Assembly: GCF_002234535.1 (NCBI RefSeq)
Contig: NZ_CP022521.1
Location: forward strand, 4,836,001 to 4,900,000
DNA length: 64,000 bases
From: Actinoalloteichus hoggarensis
GTDB lineage: Bacteria > Actinomycetota > Actinomycetes > Mycobacteriales > Pseudonocardiaceae
Direction of reading: 5' to 3'
Shown here: piece by piece, positions 50,545 to 58,814 of the stretch
Numbering within the stretch: the stretch's first letter is position 1
Layout of the letters: each line of letters begins with the position of its first letter
The notes under the pieces: model-generated
The model's input: the letters and a program-made list of their open reading frames with translations, nothing else
Databases searched by the model: none
What the model was told of the DNA's origin: nothing
Position numbers and translations under genes: made by a program

Positions 50545-51558
50545 GTGAACGCTGACAGCAGCACGCCGACCGTTCCCGTCGCCGGATCGCCCGCCCACCG
50601 TCGCGCGCTGGGGCGCAGCGGCCTAGAGGTCACCGCCCTCGGCCTGGGCTGCATGGGAATGAGCTGGGTCTACGACGAGAGCTCGCGAGACGACGCGGAG
50701 TCGGTGCGCGTCATCCAGGCGGCCGTCGACAACGGCGTCACGCTGATCGACACCGCCGACCTCTACGGGCCGTTCACCAACGAGGTCCTGGTGGGCAAGG
50801 CTCTGCGGGGCAGGCGCGACGAGGTCACGCTGGCCACCAAGTGCGGGCTGGTGCCCGACATGACGCTGTACCCGAGGACCGTCAAGGTCACGCCGAACGG
50901 GACTCCGGAGCACATCCGGGCCTCGATCGACGGCAGCCTCAGCAGGCTCGGGGTGGATCACGTCGACCTGTACCAGCTGCACCGCGTCGATCCCGAGGTG
51001 CCGATCGAGGAGAGCTGGGGTGCCATGGCGGAGCTCCAGGCCGAGGGCAAGGCGGTCCACATCGGACTGTCGGAGGCGGGGGTCGCCGATCTCGAGCGGG
51101 CGGCGGCCGTCGCGCCGATCGCCACCCTCCAGTCGGAGCTGTCGCTGTGGTCGCGGGACACCCTGGCCGAGGTGCTGCCCTGGTGCACGGCTCACGGCGT
51201 CGGCTTCATCGCGTTCTCCCCGCTGGGTCGGGGCTTCCTCGCGGGGGCGGTGCGGGAGACGAGCACGCTGTCGGACACCGACTTCCGCGCGGCCATGCCC
51301 CGGTTCCAGGACGGCGCACTACAGCAGAACCTCCGCATCCTGGCGGGTGTCGAGGCGGTGGCGAAGCGGCACGACGCCGCGCCCTCGCAGGTGGCGCTGG
51401 CCTGGGTGCTGGCCCAGGACCCGGGCCTCGTCGCGATCCCCGGCTGCACCGTGGTGGGGCACCTCACCGAGAACCTCGGCGCGCTGGGCATCGAACTCAC
51501 CCCCGGCGACCTGGCCGAGCTGGACGGGCTGCCCGCGCCGGTCGGCACCCGCTTCTGA
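50545..51558 (+). CDS. Aldo/keto reductase
   Basis: A 337-residue NADPH-dependent reductase. Catalytic residues: Asp and Tyr in LIDTADLYGP, Lys in TLATKCGL, and His in YQLHRVDP. The cofactor region PGCTVVGHLTENLGALGI replaces the usual PGTTK pattern with a Cys. The start ALGRSGLEVTALGLGCMGMS is typical of the AKR13-like group. GTG 50545 has GAGAGGA upstream. Substrate unknown. Confidence 0.9.
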   Translation: MNADSSTPTVPVAGSPAHRRALGRSGLEVTALGLGCMGMSWVYDESSRDDAESVRVIQAAVDNGVTLIDTADLYGPFTNEVLVGKALRGRRDEVTLATKCGLVPDMTLYPRTVKVTPNGTPEHIRASIDGSLSRLGVDHVDLYQLHRVDPEVPIEESWGAMAELQAEGKAVHIGLSEAGVADLERAAAVAPIATLQSELSLWSRDTLAEVLPWCTAHGVGFIAFSPLGRGFLAGAVRETSTLSDTDFRAAMPRFQDGALQQNLRILAGVEAVAKRHDAAPSQVALAWVLAQDPGLVAIPGCTVVGHLTENLGALGIELTPGDLAELDGLPAPVGTRF

Positions 51559-51800
51559 TCCGGCCCGCCGGGCGGCGGATGCCGCTCGTCCGGCCCGACG
51601 CCCGCGCCGGGGTTCGACGGGCCGCCGCGGCGCGCGTGCCGTCGCCGCGTATCGGCGACGGCACGGCGGCGGGCGCTCGGCGCGTTTCCTCGGGGACGAG
51701 TCCCGATCGCACCGAATGGTGCGCACGACACCGCCCGAGCAGGCCTTGTAGTCCGCTCCATCCACGACACCCGGCTGCCGCCGGACAGGGAGGACGCCCG

Positions 51801-52214
51801 ATGCTTCGAACGACGGTGCAGGACGCCACCGGATCGCCGGTGGTGCTGGTGGACTCGGTGAGTTCCCTGAGCGTGGACGATCGGGGGGCGGTGGCGGTCA
51901 CCGGCTCGCACGGGGGCAGCAGCTCGGCGGAATGGGGAACCCGGTTCCTGCCCGGCCTGATCTTCTTCAACGACGCGGGCATGGGCAAGGACCGCGCGGG
52001 GGCGGCGGCCCTTGACCTGCTCGACGCGGCCGAGACCGCCTGCGCGGTCGTCGACAACGACACGGCGCGGATCGGCGACGCCGACGACACGTGGCACCAC
52101 GGCGTGGTGTCCTCGGTGAACCGCGCGGCGGCGGCACGCGGAGTCGCCGCAGGCCAGACCGTGCGCGACGCGACGGCCGCGTGGCACACCAGCGGGGTGA
52201 TCGCGGGCCGCTGA
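51801..52214 (+). CDS. Uncharacterised conserved protein
   Basis: A 137-residue protein with FFNDAGMGKDRAGAAALDLLDA, NDTARIGDADDTWHHGVVSSVN and GQTVRDAT. I recall this pattern (FNDAGxGKDxAGxxAL, ARIGDxxDxxxxGVVSxVN) from a conserved bacterial family of unknown function. ATG 51801 follows AGGGAGG at about 7 nt. The conserved Asp/Lys/His residues suggest a binding or catalytic site. It lies in line with the phosphotriesterase and reductase genes and is followed by a 13-bp hairpin. Confidence 0.75.
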   Translation: MLRTTVQDATGSPVVLVDSVSSLSVDDRGAVAVTGSHGGSSSAEWGTRFLPGLIFFNDAGMGKDRAGAAALDLLDAAETACAVVDNDTARIGDADDTWHHGVVSSVNRAAAARGVAAGQTVRDATAAWHTSGVIAGR

Positions 52215-52233
52215 CCCCGCATCGCCTCCGATC

Positions 52234-52274
52234 GCGCCGGTCGCCCTCCCCTCCCCCAGTCGGGCGACCGGCGC
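52234..52274 (+). terminator. 13-bp perfect hairpin terminator
   Basis: GCGCCGGTCGCCC (52234-52246) pairs perfectly with GGGCGACCGGCGC (52262-52274) around a 15-nt C-rich loop, 20 bp after the preceding stop. It is the strongest hairpin noticed in the window and likely ends the 49458-52214 transcript. Confidence 0.75.
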
Positions 52275-52366
52275 ACTACGCTGCTCCGGCGAGGGAGGAC
52301 TCCCGCACCGCCCGCCTCGGCGGAGGAACACCGACTCGACGCGACGCAGGCAGGGAGCGACAACCG

Positions 52367-53122
52367 GTGAGCCGTAACGGAACCGCCCGCACCAGCACGG
52401 GCGGGTTCATCCAGCACATCGAGATCGACCCGGCGTCGGACACCGGCCGCTACCCCTTCACCCTCCCCGTCGTCCGGCACCTCACCCGCCGCCGTGAACT
52501 GGCTCTGCATCCGAGCGTGACGTTCCTGGTCGGCGACAACGGGACGGGGAAGTCCACCCTCGTCGAGGCGGTCGCCGTCGCGGCCGGGTTCAATGCCGAG
52601 GGCGGCACCCAGTCGTTCCGCTTCGCCACCCGGGCGAGCGAATCGTCACTGGGCGATCACCTGAATCTGCGCTGGGGAACCAGAAAGCCGCGCACCGGGT
52701 TCTTCCTGCGCGCCGAGAGCTTCTACAACGTCGCCTCGGAGATCGAGCGTCTCGGGGTCGGGAACGCCTACGGCGGGGTGCCGCTGCACGAGCGTTCGCA
52801 CGGCGAGTCGTTCCTCGACGTGGTGACCCACCGCTTCGGACCCGACGGCCTCTACGTCTTAGACGAGCCGGAGGCCGCGCTGTCGGTGCGCGGCACGCTG
52901 GCGCTGATCACGCGCATCAGCGACCTGACCAGGCAGGGCTGTCAGTTCCTCATCGCGACGCACTCACCGATCCTGCCGGCCGTGCCCGGTGCGCGGATCC
53001 TCCAGATCGACTCGGACGGCGAGATCGACGAGGTGGGCTACGACGAGGCCGAGCCGGTGACCCTGACCCGAGCCTTTCTCGCACAGCCTGCGGGATTCCT
53101 GCGGCATCTGTTCGAAGAATGA
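52367..53122 (+). CDS. AAA family ATPase (OLD/ABC-like)
   Basis: A 251-residue ATPase resembling the AAA_23/AAA_21 group. Walker A is LVGDNGTGKST, Walker B YVLDEPEAALS and the switch His is in LIATHSPIL; an aromatic-rich FFLRAESFYNVASEIE precedes Walker B. The GTG at 52367 begins a short leader before FIQHIEID. The function of these stand-alone ATPases is unclear; some act in defence or DNA repair with a partner nuclease. Here the only close neighbour is a headless ORF that begins just after its stop. Confidence 0.85.
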   Translation: MSRNGTARTSTGGFIQHIEIDPASDTGRYPFTLPVVRHLTRRRELALHPSVTFLVGDNGTGKSTLVEAVAVAAGFNAEGGTQSFRFATRASESSLGDHLNLRWGTRKPRTGFFLRAESFYNVASEIERLGVGNAYGGVPLHERSHGESFLDVVTHRFGPDGLYVLDEPEAALSVRGTLALITRISDLTRQGCQFLIATHSPILPAVPGARILQIDSDGEIDEVGYDEAEPVTLTRAFLAQPAGFLRHLFEE

Positions 53123-53215
53123 GGGCGGGCGCGTAGCGCCAAGGGAGTTCGACATCTCTCATGGGGAGAACAACCCTCCGGAGCTGACAACCGTCCCTCG
53201 CCCGCTCCGCGACGA

Positions 53216-53521
53216 GAGACGTTCGCTCGCATCCTCGCCCGGATCGTCGCCGACGAGGCACCACGACTGTTCGCGGTCGTCCAGGAGTACGGCGAGCGGG
53301 CCGACGCCCGCATCGCGGCCTGGGGGTTCGCCTTTCCCGACCATGCCGAACTGGTCTCCGCCGACCGCTCCTGCCGCATGACCCTGGGGCGGCCAGAGAA
53401 CGCCCTGCTGGGTTTCCGCCACTCGGACCACCACATCGACGCGCGCATCGTCTGGCACGACCCCGCCATGGCCACCGCTCTCGACGAGATCGACGAGGGC
53501 GACGAGCCCGCCGTCGTCTGA
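53216..53521 (+). pseudogene. Conserved hypothetical ORF without a start
   Basis: An open frame encoding FARILARIVADEAPRLFAVV then QEYGERADARIAAWGFAFPD and a C-terminus ending DEGDEPAVV, about 101 residues. I recall similar actinobacterial hypotheticals of this length. The frame lies directly downstream of the AAA ATPase stop and has no ATG or GTG before the conserved part; ATG 53160 with AGGGAG upstream is in another frame and stops after eight codons. Another frame (GENNPPELTTVPRPLRDE, 53161-53214) looks like its missing N-terminus, so a frameshift near 53215 is the simplest explanation. Confidence 0.6.
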
Positions 53522-53744
53522 GGCACGGAACAGGACGGCGCGAGGACGGGAATCCGGCGGCGGGGACCCGCGCAGGCGGAGAAGGCGGAGCAGAACGCAC
53601 GGTCCCTCGGGGATCGCGGCCGGCGCCGTGGCGCGCGCTCGGCGTGCCGACGGCGCCCGGCCCCGTCATCCGACGGCCACCTCAGCGTTCCGCTGCCGAG
53701 GTGACCACCGGGTTGAGCGCACGTCGCTTCGCCGAAGTCGACGT

Positions 53745-53814
53745 CGCCATTCCCGACGCGCCATTCCCGACGCGCCATTCCCGACTCGCCATTCCCGACT
53801 CGCCATTCCCGACC
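53745..53814. repeat. 14-bp tandem repeat CGCCATTCCCGACG x5
   Basis: Five 14-bp units with a changing last base (G, G, T, T, C). It sits just downstream of the monooxygenase stop. A 14-bp unit is not frame-preserving. Confidence 0.95.
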
Positions 53815-53819
53815 GCACC

Positions 53820-55352
53820 TCACCCAGCCGCCGCCACCCGCCCCGACTCGCCGAGCAGCGCCGCCGCCCACCGGCACGCCGCGTCCAGCTCCGACGCCCT
53901 GCCGCGCGCCGCGACCACGCCGTCCGGGCGCAGCAGCACGAAGGCCGTCCTGGCACAGCCGGGCAGTCGCGACCACACGCCACGCGCGGGCAGCACCCGC
54001 ACCGACGGCGCCGGGCTCGGGCACGACACGCCCTCGGTCAGCAGCGTCCAGCGGAGGTCTCGCTCCTCGTCGTGCGGCGACGACAGGATCGGCCCGGCCG
54101 CGGTGCCGACCCGCAGCGCGCCGCGGTCCTCGCCCGCCGACGGGCGCAGCAGCGCCGTGGACTCCTCGGGCCGGTAACGCCACCGCCTGCCCGCCATGAT
54201 CGGCAGATAGCCGCGCTCGATCAGGCCGATCCGGTCCGCCGCGCGGAACAGCAGGTCGCGCCCGGCCACCACCGCCGGGTTGCGGGCCATCCAGGCCTGC
54301 GTCTGGATGTCGGTGTCGCGCACGACCTGCGCCGCCACCGCGTGCCGCTCCGGCCCGTAGCTGGCGAGCAGCGTCGGCGGCGCGTCGCCTCGGATCACCG
54401 AGGCGAGCTTCCACGCCAGGTTGTGGCCGTCCTGAAGTCCGGTGTTGAGGCCCTGTCCCCCCGCCGGGCTGTGCACGTGAGCGGCGTCGCCCACCAGGAA
54501 CACCCGGCCGAGCTGGAAGCGGTCGGCCTGCCTTCGATGCACCCGGAATCCGCTGAGCCATTGCGGATCGACGAGCCGGATGCCGCCGGGGCCGCGTTCG
54601 TCGACGAGTCGTTGGATCAGCGGCAGGTCCACCTCTCCGGTCTGCTGCTCCGGCGGCGCACTGGCGAAGAAGCGGAACAGCCCGTCGGGCAGTGCGACCA
54701 CCACCAGGACCCCCGAGGGCGACTGGAAGTAGTGCGCCTCGTCCGGCGCCAGGTCACCGGCCACCCGCGCGTCACCGAGGACGAAACGGCTGGCATAGGT
54801 GGAGCCGGTGAAGGCGAGCCCGAGCTGCGCGCGCACCGCGCTGCCCGCCCCGTCCGCGCCGACGAGCCAGTCGGCCGTGCAGCGCTCCACCGTGCCGTCG
54901 GCGTGCTCCAGGACGGCGGTGACGCCGTCGGTGGCGGTCGGGTCGCCGGAGAAGTCCAGCCGATCCAGCGCCAGCAGCCGCACGCCGTACTCGATCCGCC
55001 CGCCCAGCCCGGCCAGCGTCTCCCGAAGGATGTCCTCGGTGTAGCGCTGGGGCAGCGCCCTGGCGGCCAGCTCCGGCGGGAACCGGACGTCGGCGAGCTG
55101 CCGCCGGGAGGAGTAGTAGCGGAACGAGTTGATCCGGACGCTGTACTTCTCCACCGCCGGGCCCGCGCCGAGACCCTCGAAGACGTCGACGGTGCGCGGC
55201 CACAGCAACAGGGCCTTCGAATAGGCGACGGGGGCGGGCGCCGCGTCGACGAGCCGCACGCGGACGCCCCGGCGGAGCAGCTCGCAGGCCGTGAGCAGGC
55301 CGCTGGGGCCCGCGCCGATCAGCAACACCTCGGGACGTTCCTGGTCGTCCAT
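53820..55352 (-). CDS. FAD-dependent aromatic monooxygenase
   Basis: A 510-residue PHBH-fold flavoprotein hydroxylase, related to rifampicin monooxygenase and polyketide hydroxylases. The FAD motif is LIGAGPSGLLTACELLRRG, the DG motif is WLVGADGAGSAVR and the GD motif is FLVGDAAHVHSPAGGQGLNT. A thioredoxin-like C-terminal domain completes the length. ATG 55352 precedes the FAD motif. It lies downstream of the KAS III-like gene on the same strand but 670 bp away, so it may belong to the same pathway without being co-transcribed. A diverged repeat of CACCGACGTCACGACA (twice) occurs upstream near 55407-55440. Confidence 0.9.
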   Translation of the reverse strand: MDDQERPEVLLIGAGPSGLLTACELLRRGVRVRLVDAAPAPVAYSKALLLWPRTVDVFEGLGAGPAVEKYSVRINSFRYYSSRRQLADVRFPPELAARALPQRYTEDILRETLAGLGGRIEYGVRLLALDRLDFSGDPTATDGVTAVLEHADGTVERCTADWLVGADGAGSAVRAQLGLAFTGSTYASRFVLGDARVAGDLAPDEAHYFQSPSGVLVVVALPDGLFRFFASAPPEQQTGEVDLPLIQRLVDERGPGGIRLVDPQWLSGFRVHRRQADRFQLGRVFLVGDAAHVHSPAGGQGLNTGLQDGHNLAWKLASVIRGDAPPTLLASYGPERHAVAAQVVRDTDIQTQAWMARNPAVVAGRDLLFRAADRIGLIERGYLPIMAGRRWRYRPEESTALLRPSAGEDRGALRVGTAAGPILSSPHDEERDLRWTLLTEGVSCPSPAPSVRVLPARGVWSRLPGCARTAFVLLRPDGVVAARGRASELDAACRWAAALLGESGRVAAAG

Positions 55353-56021
55353 CGTGGATCTCCTTCCCGCCGACCGGGCCGGCGACGTGTGCCTTGCCTT
55401 CGTCCGTGTGTCGTGACGTCGGTGGTGTCGTGACGTCGGTGGTCTGCGCGGTTCGCGCCTCGGGGCGCCCGTCGTCCCCCGTGCCCGGCGCCGAAGACCT
55501 CCGCCGCCCGGGTCCTCGTTTTCCTGCCGAGTGGAAGGCGGACCGGGCCGGGGCGTCACGCCGCGGAGAGCCCCGATCCCGGGGACGCCCCGGCTTCGCG
55601 GCGTCCTGGCTGCGACGGCGTCCCGGAATGCCCTCACGCCGCCGACGGGACGGGCATCTTTCGGGACGGCGGGCAGGACGACCTGGGCGGTACGTCGCCG
55701 CTCCCCGACCGGTCGGTCGTGACGAGGAGAGGCGGCGTCGGGCGTCCGGCACGGCGGGATGCACGCCGGACGCCGGAGACCGGCGGGCACCGGCCGACGT
55801 TCATCGGGCTTCGGGTCGTCGGACGGCAGGCGGCAGCCGACGAGGCCCGACGAGGCCGATGAGCACCCGCCTTGCCGCCCGGCGGCTGAACCGCCGCCCG
55901 CGCGGGACGTGCGAGCCGCGCGGCCCGACCGGTCGGTCGAAGGCGGGCCGCCGCACCGACCGGCGGCCGGACCGCGTCGGGAACCGGCACCGACCATCCC
56001 CGGCGCCGCCCGCGCCGTCGG
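55353..56021. other. Gene-free gap between monooxygenase and KAS III genes
   Basis: About 670 bp. It has two direct copies of GTCGTGACGTCGGTGGT near 55408-55440, which may be a monooxygenase operator, and otherwise Arg-rich compositional frames. No gene supported. Confidence 0.5.
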
Positions 56022-57035
56022 TCACCACCGCAGCAGCGCGAATCCCATCGCCATGCCGCCGCCGAAGCCCGCCAGCAGTACCAGGTCGCCCTCGGCGATC
56101 TCGGGCGCCGCCTCGGCGAGGGTGATCGGGATGGACGCCGCACCGGTGTTGCCATAACGCTGGACGCTCTGATGGACGACCGCCGACGGCAGGCCCAGCC
56201 GGGGGAACAGCTCGTCGATCATCCGGCCGTTGGCCTGGTGCGTCACCAGATGACGCACCTCGGCGGGCGCGACCCCGGCGTCGGCGAGGAAGTCCGCCAG
56301 AGCCGAGGGCACCCGCTCGGCCACGAAGGAGCGGACGCCCCGTCCATCCATGGTGAACCAGTGCTGACCCGCGCGTACTGAGTCCACCGACGCGGGAATC
56401 CGGCTTCCGCCCGCAGGCACCCGGATGAGCTGGCTCTCCGTTCCGGAGCTGAGCAGTCGGACCGACCGCACTCCCCGGTCGCCGGTCACCGAGCCGAGGA
56501 CGGCGGCGCCCGCGCCGTCGCCGAAGAGCACGGCGGTCTTGCGGTCGGCGGGATCCAGGATGCGGGAGTAGACGTCGACGCCGATGACGAGCACGAGACC
56601 ACCGGCGGCCGCGAGCATGTCGCGCCCGACGCCGAGGGCGAAGACGAACCCGCTGCACACCGCGTTGAGATCGAAGGCGGCGGCGGAGACGGCGCCGAGC
56701 CGCTCCTGAACCAGGCAGGCGGTGGGCGGCTGCGGATGATCCGGGGTCGACGTGGCCAGCACGATCGCGGTGAGGTCCTCGGCCCGCACCCCCGCCTGGG
56801 CCAGTGCCGTGCGCGCGGCATCGGTAGCCAGATCGGAGGCGGCCTCGTGCGGAGCGGCGCGGCGACGGTGTCTGATCCCGGTCTTGCGCTCGATCCACCC
56901 CGCGTCCACCCCGGCGGGGTGGGCGACCTCCTCATTGGTGACGAGCCGTTCCGGCAGGTAGGCGCCCCAGCCCAGCGTTCCGATCCCCGTCGTGAGGGCG
57001 TCGGGCAGGCTGGGCGCGGGCAGGGTCATGGTCAT
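56022..57035 (-). CDS. KAS III-like ketosynthase
   Basis: A 337-residue thiolase-fold condensing enzyme of the FabH (beta-ketoacyl-ACP synthase III) family. The catalytic triad is present: Cys127 in LNAVCSGFVF, His266 in VTHQANGRM and Asn296 in RYGNTGAAS. The C-terminal GFGGGMAMGFALLRW is typical. The locus context (AfsA, HAD) argues for a dedicated condensing step rather than fatty-acid initiation. Its ATG overlaps the stop of the small Cys-containing gene (ATGA). Confidence 0.92.
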   Translation of the reverse strand: MTMTLPAPSLPDALTTGIGTLGWGAYLPERLVTNEEVAHPAGVDAGWIERKTGIRHRRRAAPHEAASDLATDAARTALAQAGVRAEDLTAIVLATSTPDHPQPPTACLVQERLGAVSAAAFDLNAVCSGFVFALGVGRDMLAAAGGLVLVIGVDVYSRILDPADRKTAVLFGDGAGAAVLGSVTGDRGVRSVRLLSSGTESQLIRVPAGGSRIPASVDSVRAGQHWFTMDGRGVRSFVAERVPSALADFLADAGVAPAEVRHLVTHQANGRMIDELFPRLGLPSAVVHQSVQRYGNTGAASIPITLAEAAPEIAEGDLVLLAGFGGGMAMGFALLRW

Positions 57036-57322
57036 CGGTGGTCCTCCAGCTCATCGAGTTCGTCGAAGGCGAGCGGATCGAGCCCGTAGTCGTGGGGAAC
57101 GAAAGGGTGCCGCCGCTCGGGGAGGACGGCGGGGACGGCGGCGGGCGGACGCGGCACCGCGCGGGACGCGGCCTGCGCCGCTCCGTCGGCATCCGGCGCG
57201 GACGGCACCGCGGCGGGTTTCCGACCGATGCGTGTTCGCCGACGCACGCCGCCGGGCCGGGACGGGCCCAGCGACCAGGCGGCCACGGCGCATCCGCAGG
57301 CGCAGAGCGGGCCTGTGGTCAT
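57032..57322 (-). CDS. Small Cys-containing protein in AfsA cluster
   Basis: A 96-residue protein, MTTGPLCACGCAVAAWSLGP at the start, a basic/Pro/Ala-rich middle and an acidic end (DPLAFDELDELEDH). The CxCxC motif could bind metal. No family recognised. It is tied at both ends by 4-bp ATGA overlaps, to the HAD gene upstream and to the ketosynthase gene downstream, which is strong evidence that it is translated and works with them. It may be a scaffold or carrier-like partner, but it lacks the DSL motif of an acyl carrier protein. Confidence 0.75.
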   Translation of the reverse strand: MTTGPLCACGCAVAAWSLGPSRPGGVRRRTRIGRKPAAVPSAPDADGAAQAASRAVPRPPAAVPAVLPERRHPFVPHDYGLDPLAFDELDELEDHR

Positions 57323-57996
57323 CGCCGGGCGGGTCGCAGTCGTGCCCAACCCGCCTGGTCGGCATGCTCGGCGAGCTTCGCGTCCGGATGCACCGCGACC
57401 GGGTGTCCGACCAGGTTCAGCAGCGGCACATCGCTGATGTGGTCGGCGTAGCCGAAGCTCAACGGCAGCGAGATCCCCTCGGCCGCCGCCAGTTCCCGGA
57501 GCGCGGCCGGTTTGCCCGCGCCGATCAGGCTGCGCACGATCTCCCCGGTGTGCCTGCCGTCCGAGTCGAGCACGGGTTCGGTGCACAGCACGTGGTCGAT
57601 GCCCAGCGCCGCCCGCAGCGGCTCCAGACAGGCGCCGAAGGACCCGGACACCGCGACGATGACGTGGCCCGCCAGCCGGTGCCGGATCAGCCCGGCGACG
57701 ACGGCGGTGTTCACGAACCCGTCGCCCGCGCGGCGCCGGGCGAACCACCGGCGGCCCAGTTCGGCGAGCCGGGCGGCCCGCTCCCCGGTGTAGACGCGGT
57801 AATAGCGTCGATTGAGCAGTTCACGCGGTTCACGATCCTCGGCCAGCGCGGTCTGGAACTCCGCGAGCCGCCGAGCCTGATCGGAATCCGGCGGGATCTC
57901 GGTCTCCGCGAGGTAGAACCGCAGGAAGTCCACCATGCTCTTGACCGACAGCAGCGTCTCGTCGACGTCGTAGACGGCCGCGATCCGCCCGGTCAC
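57319..57996 (-). CDS. HAD-IB family phosphatase
   Basis: A 225-residue haloacid-dehalogenase-like hydrolase. Motif I is VYDVDETLLS (DxDxT, nucleophile Asp), motif II IVAVSGSFGACL and motif III/IV FGYADHISDVPLL, with the phosphoserine-phosphatase-like helical cap. GTG 57996 overlaps the AfsA-like stop (GTGA). In methylenomycin furan synthesis an AfsA-like enzyme (MmfL) works with a HAD phosphatase (MmfP) that removes the phosphate from the butenolide intermediate, and the same pairing is seen here. The functional transfer is inference. Confidence 0.9.
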   Translation of the reverse strand: MTGRIAAVYDVDETLLSVKSMVDFLRFYLAETEIPPDSDQARRLAEFQTALAEDREPRELLNRRYYRVYTGERAARLAELGRRWFARRRAGDGFVNTAVVAGLIRHRLAGHVIVAVSGSFGACLEPLRAALGIDHVLCTEPVLDSDGRHTGEIVRSLIGAGKPAALRELAAAEGISLPLSFGYADHISDVPLLNLVGHPVAVHPDAKLAEHADQAGWARLRPARR

Positions 57997-58814
57997 GCGG
58001 TCACCCCCGCGGGCTCGGCCGCCGCCGACCGAGCGCGCAGGAACTCGTGCACGGCACGGCGCGCGCGTCTGGTCTCGGCCGCCTCGATGCGGCTCTGGTC
58101 GTAGCCGCCGAAACGCACGGTGGCGTCGGCGGCGCAGACCTCGTTCTGCAGGACCCGCATCCGCATCCGATAGCCCGCCCGCGACACGTCGGAGAGGTCC
58201 TCTTCGAGGATCTCGCAGTGGATGGAGGCGGGCAGGGGGAAGAGGAACGACAGGAAGGTGACGTCGATCGAGTCCCACACCACGTAGAAGTCCCGGTCGG
58301 CGTTGTGCCTGCCGTAGGCGGTCTCGAAGACGGCGATGAACATCTGCCGCATCGCCTCGATGATGACGAGTCCCTGCACATGCTGGCCGGTCTGGTGATC
58401 GCCGAACAGTTCGTTGTCGGCGTGCAGCCACAATCCGGCGGTGTAGGCCTCGGGGCCGGTGCGGGTCAGATCGGCGAGCAGGACGTTGGGCTCGCGCTGC
58501 TTGTGGACGACGTCCCGGCCCAGCCGGGGCGAGACCGGCGGCACGATCTCGGTGTCCTCGGCCTGTCGCTTGTTCAGCTCCTCCCGCAGGTAGTCGAGCT
58601 CGAACTGCGACACGCCCTGCACGGCGAGGACCCGTTCGGGGACGGGTCCGCCGCGCCGCAGCGACGCCACGAACTGGCTGACGGTCTGTACTTCCTCGAT
58701 CTGCGTGAGCGCGACGAATCGGTCACCGACGACGCAGGCCTCGCGGCGCGCGGCGGTCGCCGGATCATCGGTGATCGCGGAATCTCGGGCAGGGTCGTAT
58801 GCGGAATCGGCCAT
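57993..58814 (-). CDS. AfsA-like hotdog protein (butenolide/gamma-butyrolactone synthase type)
   Basis: A 273-residue protein with an A-factor-biosynthesis hotdog domain: DVVHKQREPNVLLADL (102-117) and FGDHQTGQHVQGLVIIEAM (137-155) match the VHK and DHxxGQHxxGMxxxEA signatures of AfsA/ScbA/MmfL. Those enzymes condense a beta-ketoacyl group with dihydroxyacetone phosphate. The first ~95 residues are unlike AfsA's first repeat. ATG 58814 has AAGGAG about 9 nt upstream. It heads the four-gene coupled operon 57035-58814. No ArpA-type receptor gene is in the window. Confidence 0.85.
   Translation of the reverse strand: MADSAYDPARDSAITDDPATAARREACVVGDRFVALTQIEEVQTVSQFVASLRRGGPVPERVLAVQGVSQFELDYLREELNKRQAEDTEIVPPVSPRLGRDVVHKQREPNVLLADLTRTGPEAYTAGLWLHADNELFGDHQTGQHVQGLVIIEAMRQMFIAVFETAYGRHNADRDFYVVWDSIDVTFLSFLFPLPASIHCEILEEDLSDVSRAGYRMRMRVLQNEVCAADATVRFGGYDQSRIEAAETRRARRAVHEFLRARSAAAEPAGVTA

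Noticed and set aside
57993-58814. FabZ/thioesterase-type hotdog enzyme instead of AfsA
   Set aside because: The paired VHK and DHxxGQH signatures are AfsA-specific; FabZ has a different HFPxxPxxPG motif that is absent.
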